Shown: in pieces, positions 35,100 to 47,393 of the stretch
How the letters are laid out: each line of letters begins with the position of its first letter
Numbering within the stretch: the stretch's first letter is position 1
Assembly: GCF_016808095.1 (NCBI RefSeq)
Contig: NC_068979.1
Span: forward strand, 29,407,960 to 29,471,959
Origin: Vigna angularis
Lineage: Eukaryota; Streptophyta; Magnoliopsida; Fabales; Fabaceae
Direction: 5' to 3'
DNA: 64,000 nucleotides
The notes under the pieces: model-generated
Database searches by the model: none
What the model was told of the DNA's origin: nothing
The model's input: the letters and a program-made list of their open reading frames with translations, nothing else
Position numbers and translations under genes: made by a program

Positions 35100-37308
35100 C
35101 CATTACTTTAAAATATTAAAATATGAATCCTATTTCCTTCTTGACTTTGTGAGACCATATTTCAAAACTTAATCAGCTTACGATTTTTTTAATCTCATCT
35201 TCTATTTTTTTAAGATTACAAAACCAATTATAAGAATTTAAAAAATTTCAAGAACCACAATGGTAATAAATTATGTATTTCATAACAAAGCTTCACTTAT
35301 TTATTATATTTTCACTTTGAAATTTTTAATTTTTAGCAGAATATTTTAAAATAAGTATATGTTTATATTTCAAATAAAATAATAATAGTGTTAATATCTT
35401 ACTCATTCATGAAAATAAATAAATTCATGCATATCACGGAGATAATCTAATTATATTAAATTTTACTAATTCTTTTTGGTATTCTCTTAAAATGCCTTTA
35501 TCATTAATTTTGTACAAATTAAATAATAATGGTAAGGCTACATATTCTGCAGACTATTAAATAAATAAAACTAGTCAAAATTTAAGAAAAAAAAATTATT
35601 CATAAATACGGTGGAATAAATGAAAATCAAGGAGCTAGACTTTGTAAGTAGAAAGTCACTCTATTATTTAATATTTAATCATCAAACTTTTTTACACAGT
35701 ATTAAATTGAAAATAATGCTAAATGACCACGTTCATTATTATAATTATTATCAGAGTTAAAAATAGATATTTGTGAATTTTTCTTTTACACAAAATTAAT
35801 TTCAAAGGTTATGTTGCAGAAGGATATTTAATTAATCTCATTTAAAAAAATATTTTTCATGCTCATTTTCGAAGAGTTTAAAATGTACGCAATTATATTT
35901 TTAAGTGTAAATATTCATTATACAAAGCCATTTTGAATAAGTTAAAGCAAAAATTTTCCTACTATAATTTATTTAAAAAAAATTGTGAGCAAAATAGTAA
36001 AAAATCTTAATGAGAATGATGAGTGGAGAAATAGAATTTATGAAGAGAGAATAGAGGGACACGTGGTGGATTCTTGAAATACCATGTGTCAATTATCTTG
36101 TAAATTTAAAAAAATTGAAAGGAAAACGACAAGAGAAACCGAACAGGGACAGAGCGGCAATTTCACATTTTTAAATAGTGGCGGATAAGGCTTTCAACTT
36201 GTCTTGCTGTTTCTCACTGTAAAATTATTATCATTATTTTTTATAAATAATAATAATGATAATAAAACTTTTTTCGATCAAGATAAGGATCACAGTGTTT
36301 TGTTTGAGTGTGGTGCCGCTGCATCAGAGAGTATGCTCTCTCAGAGACAGAAACTCCCTGACTGTCAGATTGTTTTGCAGAGATAGAGCTGTGTGTTTTA
36401 TAAGCAACAGGACATAATATATTAGGTGGATGTTTCATCACAGTTTAGCACTGCATCAGTTTAATGTTTGGAAATTGATATTTTGACAATTTAAAAATAT
36501 TTTAATATTATTTAAATGTTATTTTGTTATTGATCCAAAATTACTTTATCATCAATAATAATAATTATAAATACTAATATATAATTATAAATATTAACAT
36601 GGATCAATCACAGAATAATATTATTAAAATTTTATTAAAAAATATTGTTAAAATATTATTATCTTAATGTTTTCGGTCTATTTCTAGTCTTGTTTTTTTA
36701 AGATGAAGTATAGAAATATAAGTTCAACTTTTGTAAATTAAATTAAATTTAAAGTTATTTTTTAACATAAAAAATAATATTTAAATATTTTTTAATATAA
36801 TTTTCATGAAACTATATATTTTAAATTTATTTTTTACTTTTTAATTGATTACTCGTAAAAATAATAAAATTATACATATTTTAATATAATAAAAATATTA
36901 GTGCTTGTATATGCTAACATTTCACTAGTTTGAAAAATATAAATGCATATGATATTACAATTTAAATTATTATATTTATAAATTAAATTTTAATTATTAA
37001 TTAAATTAATTAATTTATAAAGATAATATTTATTTAATTTATTAAATTAAAAACATTAATTAATTAATTAAAATTTTAAATATAAAATTATGTGTATTTT
37101 TAATATATTAATAAATAATAAAATTAATAAAATAAAAATTGATAGAATAACCCAGGATCAAAATTTTCAATTCACGCGACTTCCCACACTTGTCAAATCA
37201 AATAATTTATTATTCCAAAATTTTTATATTGATGAAATTAATTTTGATATTGATACACATTTTGAAATTACTCATAAATTTGTACATTAATTTTTTTTTT
37301 ATAAGATT
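35100..37308. other. AT-rich intergenic DNA, no gene seen
   Basis: Apart from the MITE copy at about 36.47-36.67 kb and a G-box at about 36,060, nothing recognisable. The section 36.95-37.14 kb is nearly pure A/T. Confidence 0.5.
36474..36667. mobile_element. MITE (copy 2, same family as 11.72-11.91 kb)
   Basis: Shares the loop phrase CAATAATAATAATTATAAA(T/C)ACTAATAT and arm phrases (GATATTTTGACAATTTA at left, TTGTTAAAATATTATTATC at right; TGATTGATCC-like inner arms) with copy 1, but is more A/T-drifted. About 190 bp, inverted-repeat arms, no coding capacity. Confidence 0.6.
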
Positions 37309-38863
37309 GTATTAGAATTGTACACGGAATGACTGTGTGTAAACAAAAATAAAGAGGTGAATTGATTTCTATAATAAATTTGTGTTCTTTTAAATTATAA
37401 ATTGTTTTTATAAAAAATTGTTTCTATAAATAAAATCAATTTTTTATAAATAACAATAATAAAGATAAAAACGGTGTTGAATCGTATCTAAAATTATATC
37501 TATGTTGTACTAAATACCAACAAATTTAGTTCTCCATTAATATAGTTTATGGGTGATGAAAGTTTATTTCTAGATCTCGTTTCTTGTTAAGTTTTGGTTT
37601 TGAAATGTAGAGTTAAATCTTGATATTTATTAACTATTAACTTAACCAAAGTAAGGTGATGAATTAATGAAAAAGGAATTTGAAAAAAAAAAGTAAATGT
37701 AAATGCATGTATACTTAAACAAATTTAAATGATGCAAAAAATGTAAAAATATGATTCTGCAGGCTAAAGAAAGATGAACTACAAAAAGTGATAATGCAGA
37801 CTTCCTATTTCGACTTGATGCATGAAATGAATGAATGAAAATATTGTAAACTAATTACATGAAAATTCAGAAATGAATGAGTGAATGACATGTATTTATA
37901 TTTATATGTGTCAAATTAGCTAAAGTATAAAATGCAAGGCAAACAAAGGAATGATTAATCTGAAACAGAATTAGAATGCACCTAAACTAGAATAATGCAA
38001 CTACAAGAACCTAGAAATGAACATTAACAAAAGTAAAATAAAATGTATTGTAAATGAAGGAATGAATGAATTCTTTTAAATCTGAACCTGTAACATATAA
38101 ATGCTATGACTAATCTATGCAAAGGAAATTAAAACCGAACCCAGGTATGAATACAAAAAAGACCTAGATGCTAAATGCATGAAACACAATAGTGAACAAA
38201 TGAATTTTAACTATATACAGATTCTGCAAATTAAAAGTTCAATGTAGGGAGTGAAGTCTTCTCGTAAATATAGCCAAATGAAAAGGAAATAGGAAATCAC
38301 AATCTAAACTACAACAAACCTAGAATTAATTCAGTAAAAACATTGAAGGAAAAAACTAAGAATATTGGCAAAAACACAATTCATAATTAAATGTGCAATG
38401 AATTAGTGAAAAGAGTCTCAATTACTCTCCAGAAAGACATTATGTGAAACTAAAGCTCACTTCGAGGTTTTTTAGTTCATATTTTAGAACTTGAAATGGT
38501 GATTCCACTCAATTCCTCAACCAATGCTTATTTAACTCATAATTGTGCCTTTAACCATAGCTAACATTAGAACATATTCTAAACACAAAGAGAAACAATC
38601 ACCTATGTTATATTCTTTATTCTTTAACTAGCCCTAAGACTCTCCAAACGTTAGAAACAAAATTGGAAAATGACTCTAGAACCTATTTTACAATACTCTT
38701 TATGTTACTAACCTTGTTGCAACTTGATTCATTTTCTCTTAATAAACAATGATTAGCTTCCTCACCCAAGTCACTAGAGTTTGATGAAGAGTTTGAATCA
38801 TTCTCCTCCCTTTTTTTTTATTGAAGAATTTTTTTCCCTTCTTTCCTTCTCTTTTGTGATGTC

Positions 38864-39697
38864 CTAGATTTTTGTTCTTATAAAGTTTATGAACTTTTTC
38901 GTCATTAAATACATATTCTCACAATCAGAGTCATTATCTTCTTTAGGGCTTTTTCTTTTGGCAACCTCGGATTTGAAAGCAATATTTATTTTTCTTCCTT
39001 GGTCTTCTTCTTCATTCAACCTTCTAAGTTGAAGCTTGTGCTCTCTTAGCTTACCAAAAAGAGATGCCATAGACATGGTTGCAAGGTTTTGTGACTCTGA
39101 GATGGTCGTGACCTTTGGCTATCATGCTTTGTTCAAAGATTATAGAATATCAATATTTAATTCATTAATGTCAAAAGTTTTACCTAAAAGAAACAAACGA
39201 TTATCATGCACATCATAGATAGTATCGCCCTGTTGCATATGGAACATTGTATTCTTGAATTAAAGTTCTTTTGAGCACGCTTGACATCATTTGTGCCTTC
39301 ATGAGTGACTCTTAAAATATCCCACATTTCTTGAGCACTTATACATACAAAATTTTTGTAAAACTCATCAAGGGTTAGAGTAGATGAAATTATGTTTCTA
39401 GCTCTAACATCATATTGAGCTCTTCTATTTTCATTTGTAGTCCATTGTGAAAAGAGTTTAGGTTCCTACACATTATTAATAGTGATAGTAGGAACAAAAT
39501 GACCATTTATAACAACATCCAAAATACCTATATTAATATACTCTAAAAATATATGCATTCTTATTTTTCCCAAAACATAATTTTTCCTAGTAAACAAAGG
39601 AGGTATGTCTATTGAAACACCTTCAATAAAAGGTTTGATTTTGTCCAACCATTTTTGAAATATTTGAAAAACTATTAAAGCAAGTTTTGATATCAAT
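38864..39697 (-). pseudogene. Decayed Copia gag (UBN2-type) remnant
   Basis: Directly after the primer-binding site, the minus strand reads IDIPPLFTRKNYVLGKIRMH (cf. the common PPxFxGxNYxxWKxRM gag start). Further on, in a shifted frame, are DINELNIDIL and SESQNLATMSMASLFGKLRE with a charged EHKLQLRRLNEEE continuation, the usual legume Copia gag C-terminal half. Stops and frame changes in between show it is dead. Confidence 0.75.
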
Positions 39698-40276
39698 TGT
39701 TAGAATCGCGCAGCGGAATGATTGCATGTAAACAAAAACCAAGAGAGAGATGAATTGATTTACTTGATAAAATCGTCCCTTTTAAAAAAAATTCCCTTTT
39801 TATAAATTGATTTTATAAATAAAGTTGATTCTTTATAAATAACAATAATAAAGATAAAAAGTGTAGGGAAAGAGAAATTCGCCCAAGGAATTTTATACTG
39901 GTTTAGATCAAAAGACTCTACGTCTAGTTGTTAATCTCTCTAAAGAGGGATTAACCAATCACTAAAGATAACCAACAACTTACAATCACAGAGAATACAA
40001 TTTGTGTTAGAAAACACCTCGTTTAACACTCAAAGGATGAACAACACCTCCTTTAACACACAAAGAATGAACAACTTTCCTAACAACAATAATAACACTC
40101 AATCACCTCGACACACTTAATGAAAGTTATCGCTCTACCCATACTAGGTTTCTTTAACACATGATTCTTAAACCTCTACGTGAAAAGTTCTTTTAAAACA
40201 AGGTTTAAGTTAAATATTTATACACTCATATTTTGAAAATTGTCAGAAATTGAAGAGTCCATTTTGCAACTTTCAG

Positions 40277-40433
40277 TGATAATCGATTATCATAAATGGT
40301 AATTGATTATTCTAGAATTTTTTTTTTTGAAAATCGATTACGAACAATGATAATCAACTACTCTAGAGTTTTTTTTTTTTGAAAATTTGAAATTAATTAT
40401 GATAATTGATTATCACTTATTATAATCGATTAT
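40277..40433. repeat. Array of TAATCGATTA-type palindromes inside the LTR
   Basis: A perfect 16-bp palindrome TGATAATCGATTATCA (40277-40292) is followed by GGTAATTGATTATTC, AATCGATTA, TGATAATCAAC, TGATAATTGATTATCA (40400-40415) and ATAATCGATTAT (about 40422-40433). Sites come in pairs about 16-21 bases apart. Confidence 0.8.
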
Positions 40434-40778
40434 TCCATAGGGTTTTTAAAAAATGAGAAACTTCTTTGAGTGCTTTGCTGCTCATGTTCTGCCTATTGAT
40501 TATTAATATGCTAATTTAAATAAAATACACAAATGACAAGACTAATAACTAAAATTTTCCTTCTTCAATGTATCTCTTTAATCAAAGCATTCTTTAAATC
40601 TTCAATACTTTTTCAGTAATCATCATCAAAAAAATTTGTTGAAGCAAAATGTTAATCTTCTTCTTTTGCTAACAAATTATGTTAACAAAAATAATGTATG
40701 TACGAGAAGTTTGGTTTTAACAAATTATTATTATGAAGATAATAATAAAATTATTAAAATCTAGTGTATAGAAAAAAT

Positions 40779-42479
40779 GTTAAATATGTTTTTAGTCCTT
40801 AAATTATCAAGCGATTTAGGTTTTCGTTCCTCTTTAAAAGGTTTCTTCATTTTAGCCCTCCTAGTTTTGAAACTCTTATCTTTAGTCCTTAAAATTGAAC
40901 AACGTTAAGTTTTCTTTGATGTGGCAAAAGGTGAGCCAACGTGGGCTGTCAGCTTCCTTTGTATGTTTGTGCCACGTTACTTTTTTTTTAAAATGTCACC
41001 AACCCAAAAACTCTTACCTTCTTCAAAAAGAAACCCTAATCCTCCTCTATCGTTAGCCATGTCGCGCCGCCGCAAGGCCGCTACTGCCGAAAAGTTGTCA
41101 TCAACACCACGAATGCTTCAAGCTCACATCGGACCACCACCATGAGCAACCATTCGCCGCTGTCGCGAGCCTCTACGGCCTTCATCATTAGATCGCACAA
41201 GCAATCCCTAAGTCGCCGTGAGTTCAGAGCGTGAGCACCCTCCTACGCGAGCCATCCTTCATCATCCTTCATTGTCATTTCCGCAGCAGCCATCGTAGAG
41301 ACCACCCAAAGCTCCTTCTTCGCGTAACAAGCAACGTCGTTCAACCTCCTTCCACAACCAAAGGGGTAAATCACCACCAACATCCAGAACCATCATCTTC
41401 TTCCCAAATCGCTAGCAATACCGTGAGCTCCAGCACCACCAATAATCATCTTTCCGCTGCGCACAAGCCTTCAACCTGCCATCTTCGGCGTCGCCCTCCA
41501 CTCCTACTTCTCCCAGATCTCCCACATGCCCGCCTGGTCCAAGCTCGAGTTCTGCCAATTCGCCACAGCCTAAGCCGGCTTCGACCCTATCCCTACCACA
41601 CTCAATTCGACGACGCCCCGATTCTCGATCATTCTGATATTCGCGCCGCCAAAGGCGAGAGAATCCCTCTCCCCTAGGAGATTCTCCAACCCTCGCTCAG
41701 AATCCTGCGACATTGTCTCTTGGGGCCGTTGAACTCTCAGGATGTGAAGGACACGACTTCCTTCCCGGTTTGCTGTTTGTACGCTTGTGCCTCGCATGAT
41801 TTGGTACCGCATGCCATTCTCACCACCAGGAGTCTCATTCAGCTCGATGTGAGGACCGTAGAGGCTGCCAAAGCTAATGTTGGTTCCAACTCCAATTCCA
41901 ACACACCCACCAAGGTCAAAAAGCATGAAATTCTCTAGGTTATACATGTATGTTAATTTATTTTTTTCCTACCAAGTGATTAGGTAGTTGTATTGACTTT
42001 CTTGATGGAATTATGTTGTGCTTCGGATGATTGTGCGTGTGTGTAGCTTGTCTGATCATAATCTTGCAATTTCAATGCTATGTTTTCTTGCGGTTGCTTT
42101 TACTTGAGATTTCAGTTTGTACCTCTGATTATTATGGTGGCCTTTGCTTAGAAAATGGACACTTAAGGAAGGGAACAATGGTAGGTGTGAAAGAGATGAG
42201 CGGAAGTTTTGAGTGATTGGGGGAGAAGAAGGAAAGGTTTGGAAAAAATGTGGCAAATACTTAATTTGCTTTCAGAAAAAGAAAAGCAATGTGGCACAAG
42301 AAGGTAACATCACACATGGGCTCGTCATTTGCCACATCAAAGAAAATTTAACGACGTTCAATTTTAAGGACTAAATATAAGAGTTTCAAAACTAAGAGGA
42401 CTAAAATGAACAAACTTTTCGAAGATGGACTAAAATCAAAATCGCTTGTTAGTTTAGAGACTAAAAACATATTTAACCC
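40779..42479. mobile_element. Mutator-like (Pack-MULE-type) element, 1.7 kb, with intact target-site duplication
   Basis: TIRs of about 160 bp: the left starts GTTAAATATGTTTTTAGTCC and includes TTTGATGTGGCAAA; the right, ending …CATATTTAACCC at 42479, is its imperfect reverse complement. The element is flanked on both sides by TAGAAAAAAT (40769-40778 and 42480-42489), matching the 9-10-bp duplication made by Mutator transposases. No transposase. The core (about 41.03-41.94 kb) is strikingly C/G-rich compared with the flanks, as expected for captured gene sequence. Boundaries are well supported by TIR plus duplication. Confidence 0.88.
41040..41940 (+). pseudogene. Captured GC-rich gene fragment(s) in the Mutator-like element, identity unknown
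   Basis: Several short frames look coding-like: HSYFSQISHMPAWSKLEFCQ in one plus frame (about 41.48-41.57 kb) and FDDAPILDHSDIRAAKGERI in another (about 41.60-41.67 kb), as if one exon had suffered a frameshift. A minus-strand frame (41,570-41,947) is also open but that is common in GC-rich DNA. I do not recognise the parent protein. Stops and frame shifts mean no functional product is likely. Confidence 0.4.
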
Positions 42480-42489
42480 TAGAAAAAAT

Positions 42490-43380
42490 ATTCAAAAAGT
42501 AAGTAAATTTTGTTGTTATTTTTGTTAATGTAGATGAATGCACGAGAAGTTTGGTTTTAACAATGAAATAAGTGGTTTCAAATTTAACATATCTGAACAG
42601 TAAATAGCTTAGATATTGAAAAAACTAGCTTTTTAGAAATTTAATATTTATCTCAGACACTTTAATCAATGATTATTTCACACGCAAGATAGAGAGAAGA
42701 CACAAGATTCAAGACTTAGAGCCTAGTCTAATGAATATCTTTCGAAAAAGCCTTTAAATAGATTATCATTCAAAGAAAATTCTTACAAACACGGTAGTGA
42801 ATATCCTGAATAACATGTGAAAATAATTCATTGTTTAAAATCATTTACAATGTCAAACGTTTAACAATTACTTGAGAAATCTTGTACTCGACAAAAGAGT
42901 TATACCACGAAGGTTGTAATAAATTTTTTCATTAACAATATTAAACATCCTTCTAGTATTTTTTAAGTATTTCAAAGAGATAGAACACATCATTGTGCAG
43001 CCAAAAAGGGAACAAATCTACAATTTCGAAAAACTTTGAGAACATGTAGAAGTATTGATGAAGACATAAGCTCTAATAAAGATGAAGACATGTAATCGTC
43101 TGGTTAAGACGATAAAAACCATCAGTCGTAGATCAAAACTGGAACTTCGACAACAATAATAATGATAAACGACGATAAAGTAACCAATGAACCAATTCTA
43201 TATATTATATTCAGTGTATTAAATACTATGTCATAAAATATTGAAATAAAAAATAAAAAAAAAATATCTAATAATATAATAAATCTAACCATAAAAATAC
43301 GCTGTAGTGTTCTCCCCAAAAGTCGGTTCATTTGTGAATTCAAATTAAAAAGTCTAGTCCTTTACCCAACATTTTATGGA
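42490..43380. other. AT-rich intergenic DNA upstream of TPLATE
   Basis: No gene seen. The TPLATE leader and promoter probably occupy about 43.3-43.6 kb, where composition turns C-rich (ACAAACCACCACCG and similar). Confidence 0.5.
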
Positions 43381-43603
43381 GTTCTCCTGTTCCCGGCAAT
43401 GCCAGTGTTGTTCCTTTTAACACTACAAACCACCACCGATAAAATTTCACGACAACCACCAAAATCTAACAAGCAACAGAACACAGGAGTTCATGATATC
43501 ATTGCACCCACTTCAAGTCCCTTACCGCAAAACCCCAAACTCCTCGTCATATTCCTTTTACAGATCACCAGTCTCTCAAGACTGAATTCACCAACACCCA
43601 AGA

Positions 43604-46600
43604 ATGGACATTCTCTTCGCCCAGATCCAAGCTGATCTCCGCTCCAACGACGCCCTCCGCCAGTCCAGCGCTCTCCTCCAGGCCCTCCAGCAGTCTGCCG
43701 CCGGCCGTGACATTGCCGTCATTGCAAAAACCGCCGTAGAAGAGATCGTTGCCGCCCCGGCGTCCGCCGTCTGCAAGAAGCTAGCCTTCGACCTCATCCG
43801 CTCCACGCGGCTAACCCCGGACCTCTGGGAAACCGTCTGCAGCGGCATCCGCAATGACCTCCACTTCCCGGACCCTGACGTCGCCGCCGCCGCCGTCTCG
43901 ATCCTCGCTGCTATCCCCTTCTACCGCCTCGCCAAACTCATCTCTGACTGCAACAAGGAGATTTCGGAGTGCTTCGACTCCCCCAGCGACAACCTCCGCT
44001 TCTCCGTCACAGAAACCCTGGGCTGCGTCCTCGCTCGCGACGATCTTGTCACGCTCTGCGAGAACAACGTCAACCTCCTCGACCGCGTCTCTGCCTGGTG
44101 GGCCCGCGTTGCCTCCAATATGCTCGACCGCGCCGATGCCGTCGCCAAGGTCGCGTTCGAATCTGTAGGACGACTCTTCCAGGAGTTCAGCTCCAAGCGC
44201 ATGAGCAAGCTCGCCGGCGACAAACTCGTGGACAGCGAGAACTCCCTCGCGATCCGCTCCAACTGGGTCTCCTCCATGGTGGACTTCGTGTGGCGCAAGC
44301 GCCGGGCCCTCATGGCGCGCTCCCTCATCCTCCCTGTTGAGAACTTCCGCGCCACTGTCTTCCCCGTCGTGTACTCCGTCAAGGCCGTTGCCTCCGGCAG
44401 CGTCGAGGTCATCCGTAAGCTGTCCAAGGCTTTCTCTGCCGCTAGTGGAAGTGACGAGGTTGATTCCCACGCGGAGAAGCTTGTGGGGGTGTCTGATGTG
44501 GTGACTCACTTGGCGCCCTTTCTTGTTTCCTCGTTGGAACCGGCTTTGATCTATGAGGTTGGGATCAACATGCTGTACCTAGCTGATGTGCCTGGTGGTA
44601 AGCCTGAATGGGCTTCGCAATCCATCATTGCCATTTTAACGTTGTGGGATCGGCAGGAATTTGCTTCTGCTAGGGAGAGCATTGTAAGGGCTGTTGTCAC
44701 CAATTTGCATCTCCTTGATCTTCACATGCAGGTGGGGGTGCCCCGGTGTTGTTTATTCACATCTATGAATTGATGATTAGGTTAAGAAAAATGCTTGGAA
44801 CAAATTCTTTTGAACACACTATCTCATGATTTTGTAGTTTTTAGTATGTTTTAACCAATAATAGAACACTGGGGTGATAATGGAACATGCGGTCCCATTG
44901 GGATGATCAGTCAATCCCCTTAAACATCCCCTTAAACCTCGACTAGGAGACTGTCTTCAAAAAAGTGTTTTATGGAGTAAGAGGCTGTCTTAAGAGTGTT
45001 TTATAGTGTGTGTTCTTAACACGGTTCTTAAATGGATTGTTATGCTGAGTGCTAGTGCTTTTTCTAGTGTTTTAAATGGTAGTATGCTAGCCTATAAATC
45101 ATGACTAGCTTTGAAATTTCACTTTGGGAATAAACTTCTATATACGTACGAAGATTTTAGGGAAGTTAGATAGGGCGTTATAACAGTTTGATTATTCTTC
45201 TGCTCATCCTTGGTAGGCTAATGCTTGTCCTAATGTTTTTAATTTAATGTTGCTTTTTAGCCTATGAATTATGAATATGTTATGAGAGTTTCACTAGAGT
45301 GGTGCTGTGTGCATAAGCATCTCTATAAGTACTTATAGAAAAAGAATGAGTCTCTTTACATAAACTTTTCCAATATCAATTATAGGAGAAAAAAATAACA
45401 AAAAGAAATAAGATTTTATCTTGTACATAATTTTAATTTAAGAAGAAAAACATTTTATTTTCTTATTTTTCTTCTCAAATTAGCCATATAAACAAATCAA
45501 AATTCTTCCAAAAGTTAAAATCAATTTATATATCTCAGTTTTTTTATAAATCAGATGAGAGGTTTTCTGTTGAAGTTTGATTGTTCATTTTGCTTATCCT
45601 TTCTAATGCTTAACCTGATGTTTTAAGTAGTAGTTTGTTAGCCTTTTGAATTATTAAAAGCATCAAAATTTCTCCAGCCTAAGCCATAGTTCACAACAAT
45701 ATGGTGGTAAAATGTATTTGATTTGTATCTTGTGTGATGCCGAATTGTATGAATGTATTAATGCTGCTGTCAAATTTCTAGACTTTTGTTTGATTGTTGT
45801 GCAATCTAGTGGTTAAAATGTATGTATGTGAACTGTATCCCATGTGACATTTGATGCTAGACTGTATTAGTGTAGCGTAGGATATTTGGCTTGACAAAGT
45901 GCTTATATGTATAGACGGCTGCTTGTAGGTATCACTTTTCAAGAGGCTACTTTTGATGGTGAAAAACCTGAGAGCAGAATCGGATCGAATGTATGCCCTA
46001 GCATGTATATGTAGAACAGCTCTTTGTGTGCATCTGTTTGCCAAGGAAAGTGTACGGAGAGGGCAGAAACCTCTCGCTGGAACAGATATAGCATCTCTTT
46101 TTGAGGATGCCAGAGTGAATGATGATCTTAACAGCATTACAAGTAAAAGTATATTTAGGGAGGAGTTGGTTGCATCACTGGTGGAAAGTTGTTTTCAGCT
46201 GTCTCTGCCACTGCCTGAACAAAAAAACACGGGCAAGGAGAGTAGGGTCATTGGAGCTTTGGCATATGGAACGGGTTATGGTGCATTAAACTGGACTGAA
46301 CCTGCTTTAGAAGTGGTGGAAGTTTGCCGACCTTGTGTTAAATGGGATTGTGATGGCCGTACCTATGCCTTTGACTGCTACTTAAAGTTGCTTGTTCGGC
46401 TATGTTACATATATGATACCAGGGGTGGTGTTAAACGAGTCAAGGATGGAGCTTCTCAGGACCAAATTTTGAACGAAACTAGATTACAAAACTTGCAACG
46501 TGAGCTTGTGAAGGACTTACGTGAGGTACTCAGTCTAATAATATAGATGGAATCAGCAACACTAAAATTTCTTATTCTCTCAATTGCATATATGTGGCTG

Positions 46601-47353
46601 GTACTATATAAAGTGAGGCTTTTATTATCAATGAACCATTTTTTAAGGATGAATTTTATAGGAAAACCTTTAAGTTTATCCCACATGTAATCTATGCCCA
46701 TGCTTCCCATTACTACTATTTACCTTACTTTAAGGCATTCGTCATAATGCTGTTAAATTCAGTAATGCAATTTGATAGTTAATGAGTATGAATTTTTCAC
46801 TGTCTTCAGACAGTTAGTCACCTCCATGGTGGAAGTAAATTATCTTTTACCTTGTTGAAGCTAGGCAAACTGTGGTCATTGTTGGTTGAGGTGCATTGCA
46901 ACTGTAGCAGCAGTGTGGTTCAGAGGGTCTAAGTGTGGGTTGTGTTGTGTGAATTTCGAGCCCTTCGTGATTCATTTACTGCAGATTAGAAACAGTTGAA
47001 ATACCTTCACTTAATTGACGTTTGTCAGGTTATTTTGGGTATTTTGTGTCTTTTTAATTTGATTTTTTTATATTACATGACAGTGAACAAAATGAACCAG
47101 CAACACTGTTATTTTCCTTCTTTCCATTGTTCCCACTCTTAATTTTCCTCCCTATTTGCTTTAGGTTTCATTATTATTATTTTATTTAATTCTTTTTTGC
47201 GTTCAAGTAATTATTTTTTTTAAAATTTAGGTTTTAAGTTTGTTTTTTCTTGACCTTGTACTCTATATTTGTTTGCCTACCACAAGTTTTTACTCTAAAT
47301 GGTGATTGGTGTATGGTCTGATTTTTTTTTTCTTTTTGTTTTTCAACTTATAT

Positions 47354-47393
<40 letters not shown>

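Larger units (their letters stand above)
37309..40674 (-). mobile_element. Internally deleted Copia retrotransposon with remnant left LTR
   Basis: The right LTR is 39698-40674, bounded by TGTTAG…GCTAACA. In minus orientation it is the 5' LTR and is followed at once by ATTGATATCAAAAC, a decayed initiator-methionine tRNA primer-binding site (canonical TGGTATCAGAGC). Gag-like sequence on the minus strand follows. A truncated, diverged copy of the LTR end is at about 37309-37500 (shared words GGAATGA, GTGTAAACAAAAA and ATAACAATAATAAAGATAAA). Between gag (to about 38.86 kb) and the left LTR there is no protease, integrase or RT that I can see, so pol is deleted or unrecognisable. The left 1.3 kb may include flanking DNA. 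Confidence 0.7.

Noticed and set aside
41231..41947. Treating the plus 148-residue or minus 125-residue ORF in the Mutator-like element as a real gene
   Set aside because: Coding-like segments switch frames and are bounded by TIRs; best explained as captured, broken cargo.
43811..44509. Long antisense ORFs (232 and 168 residues) opposite TPLATE exon 1
   Set aside because: Mirror effect of the GC-rich sense codons; residue content has no family signature and TPLATE is clearly the coding strand.
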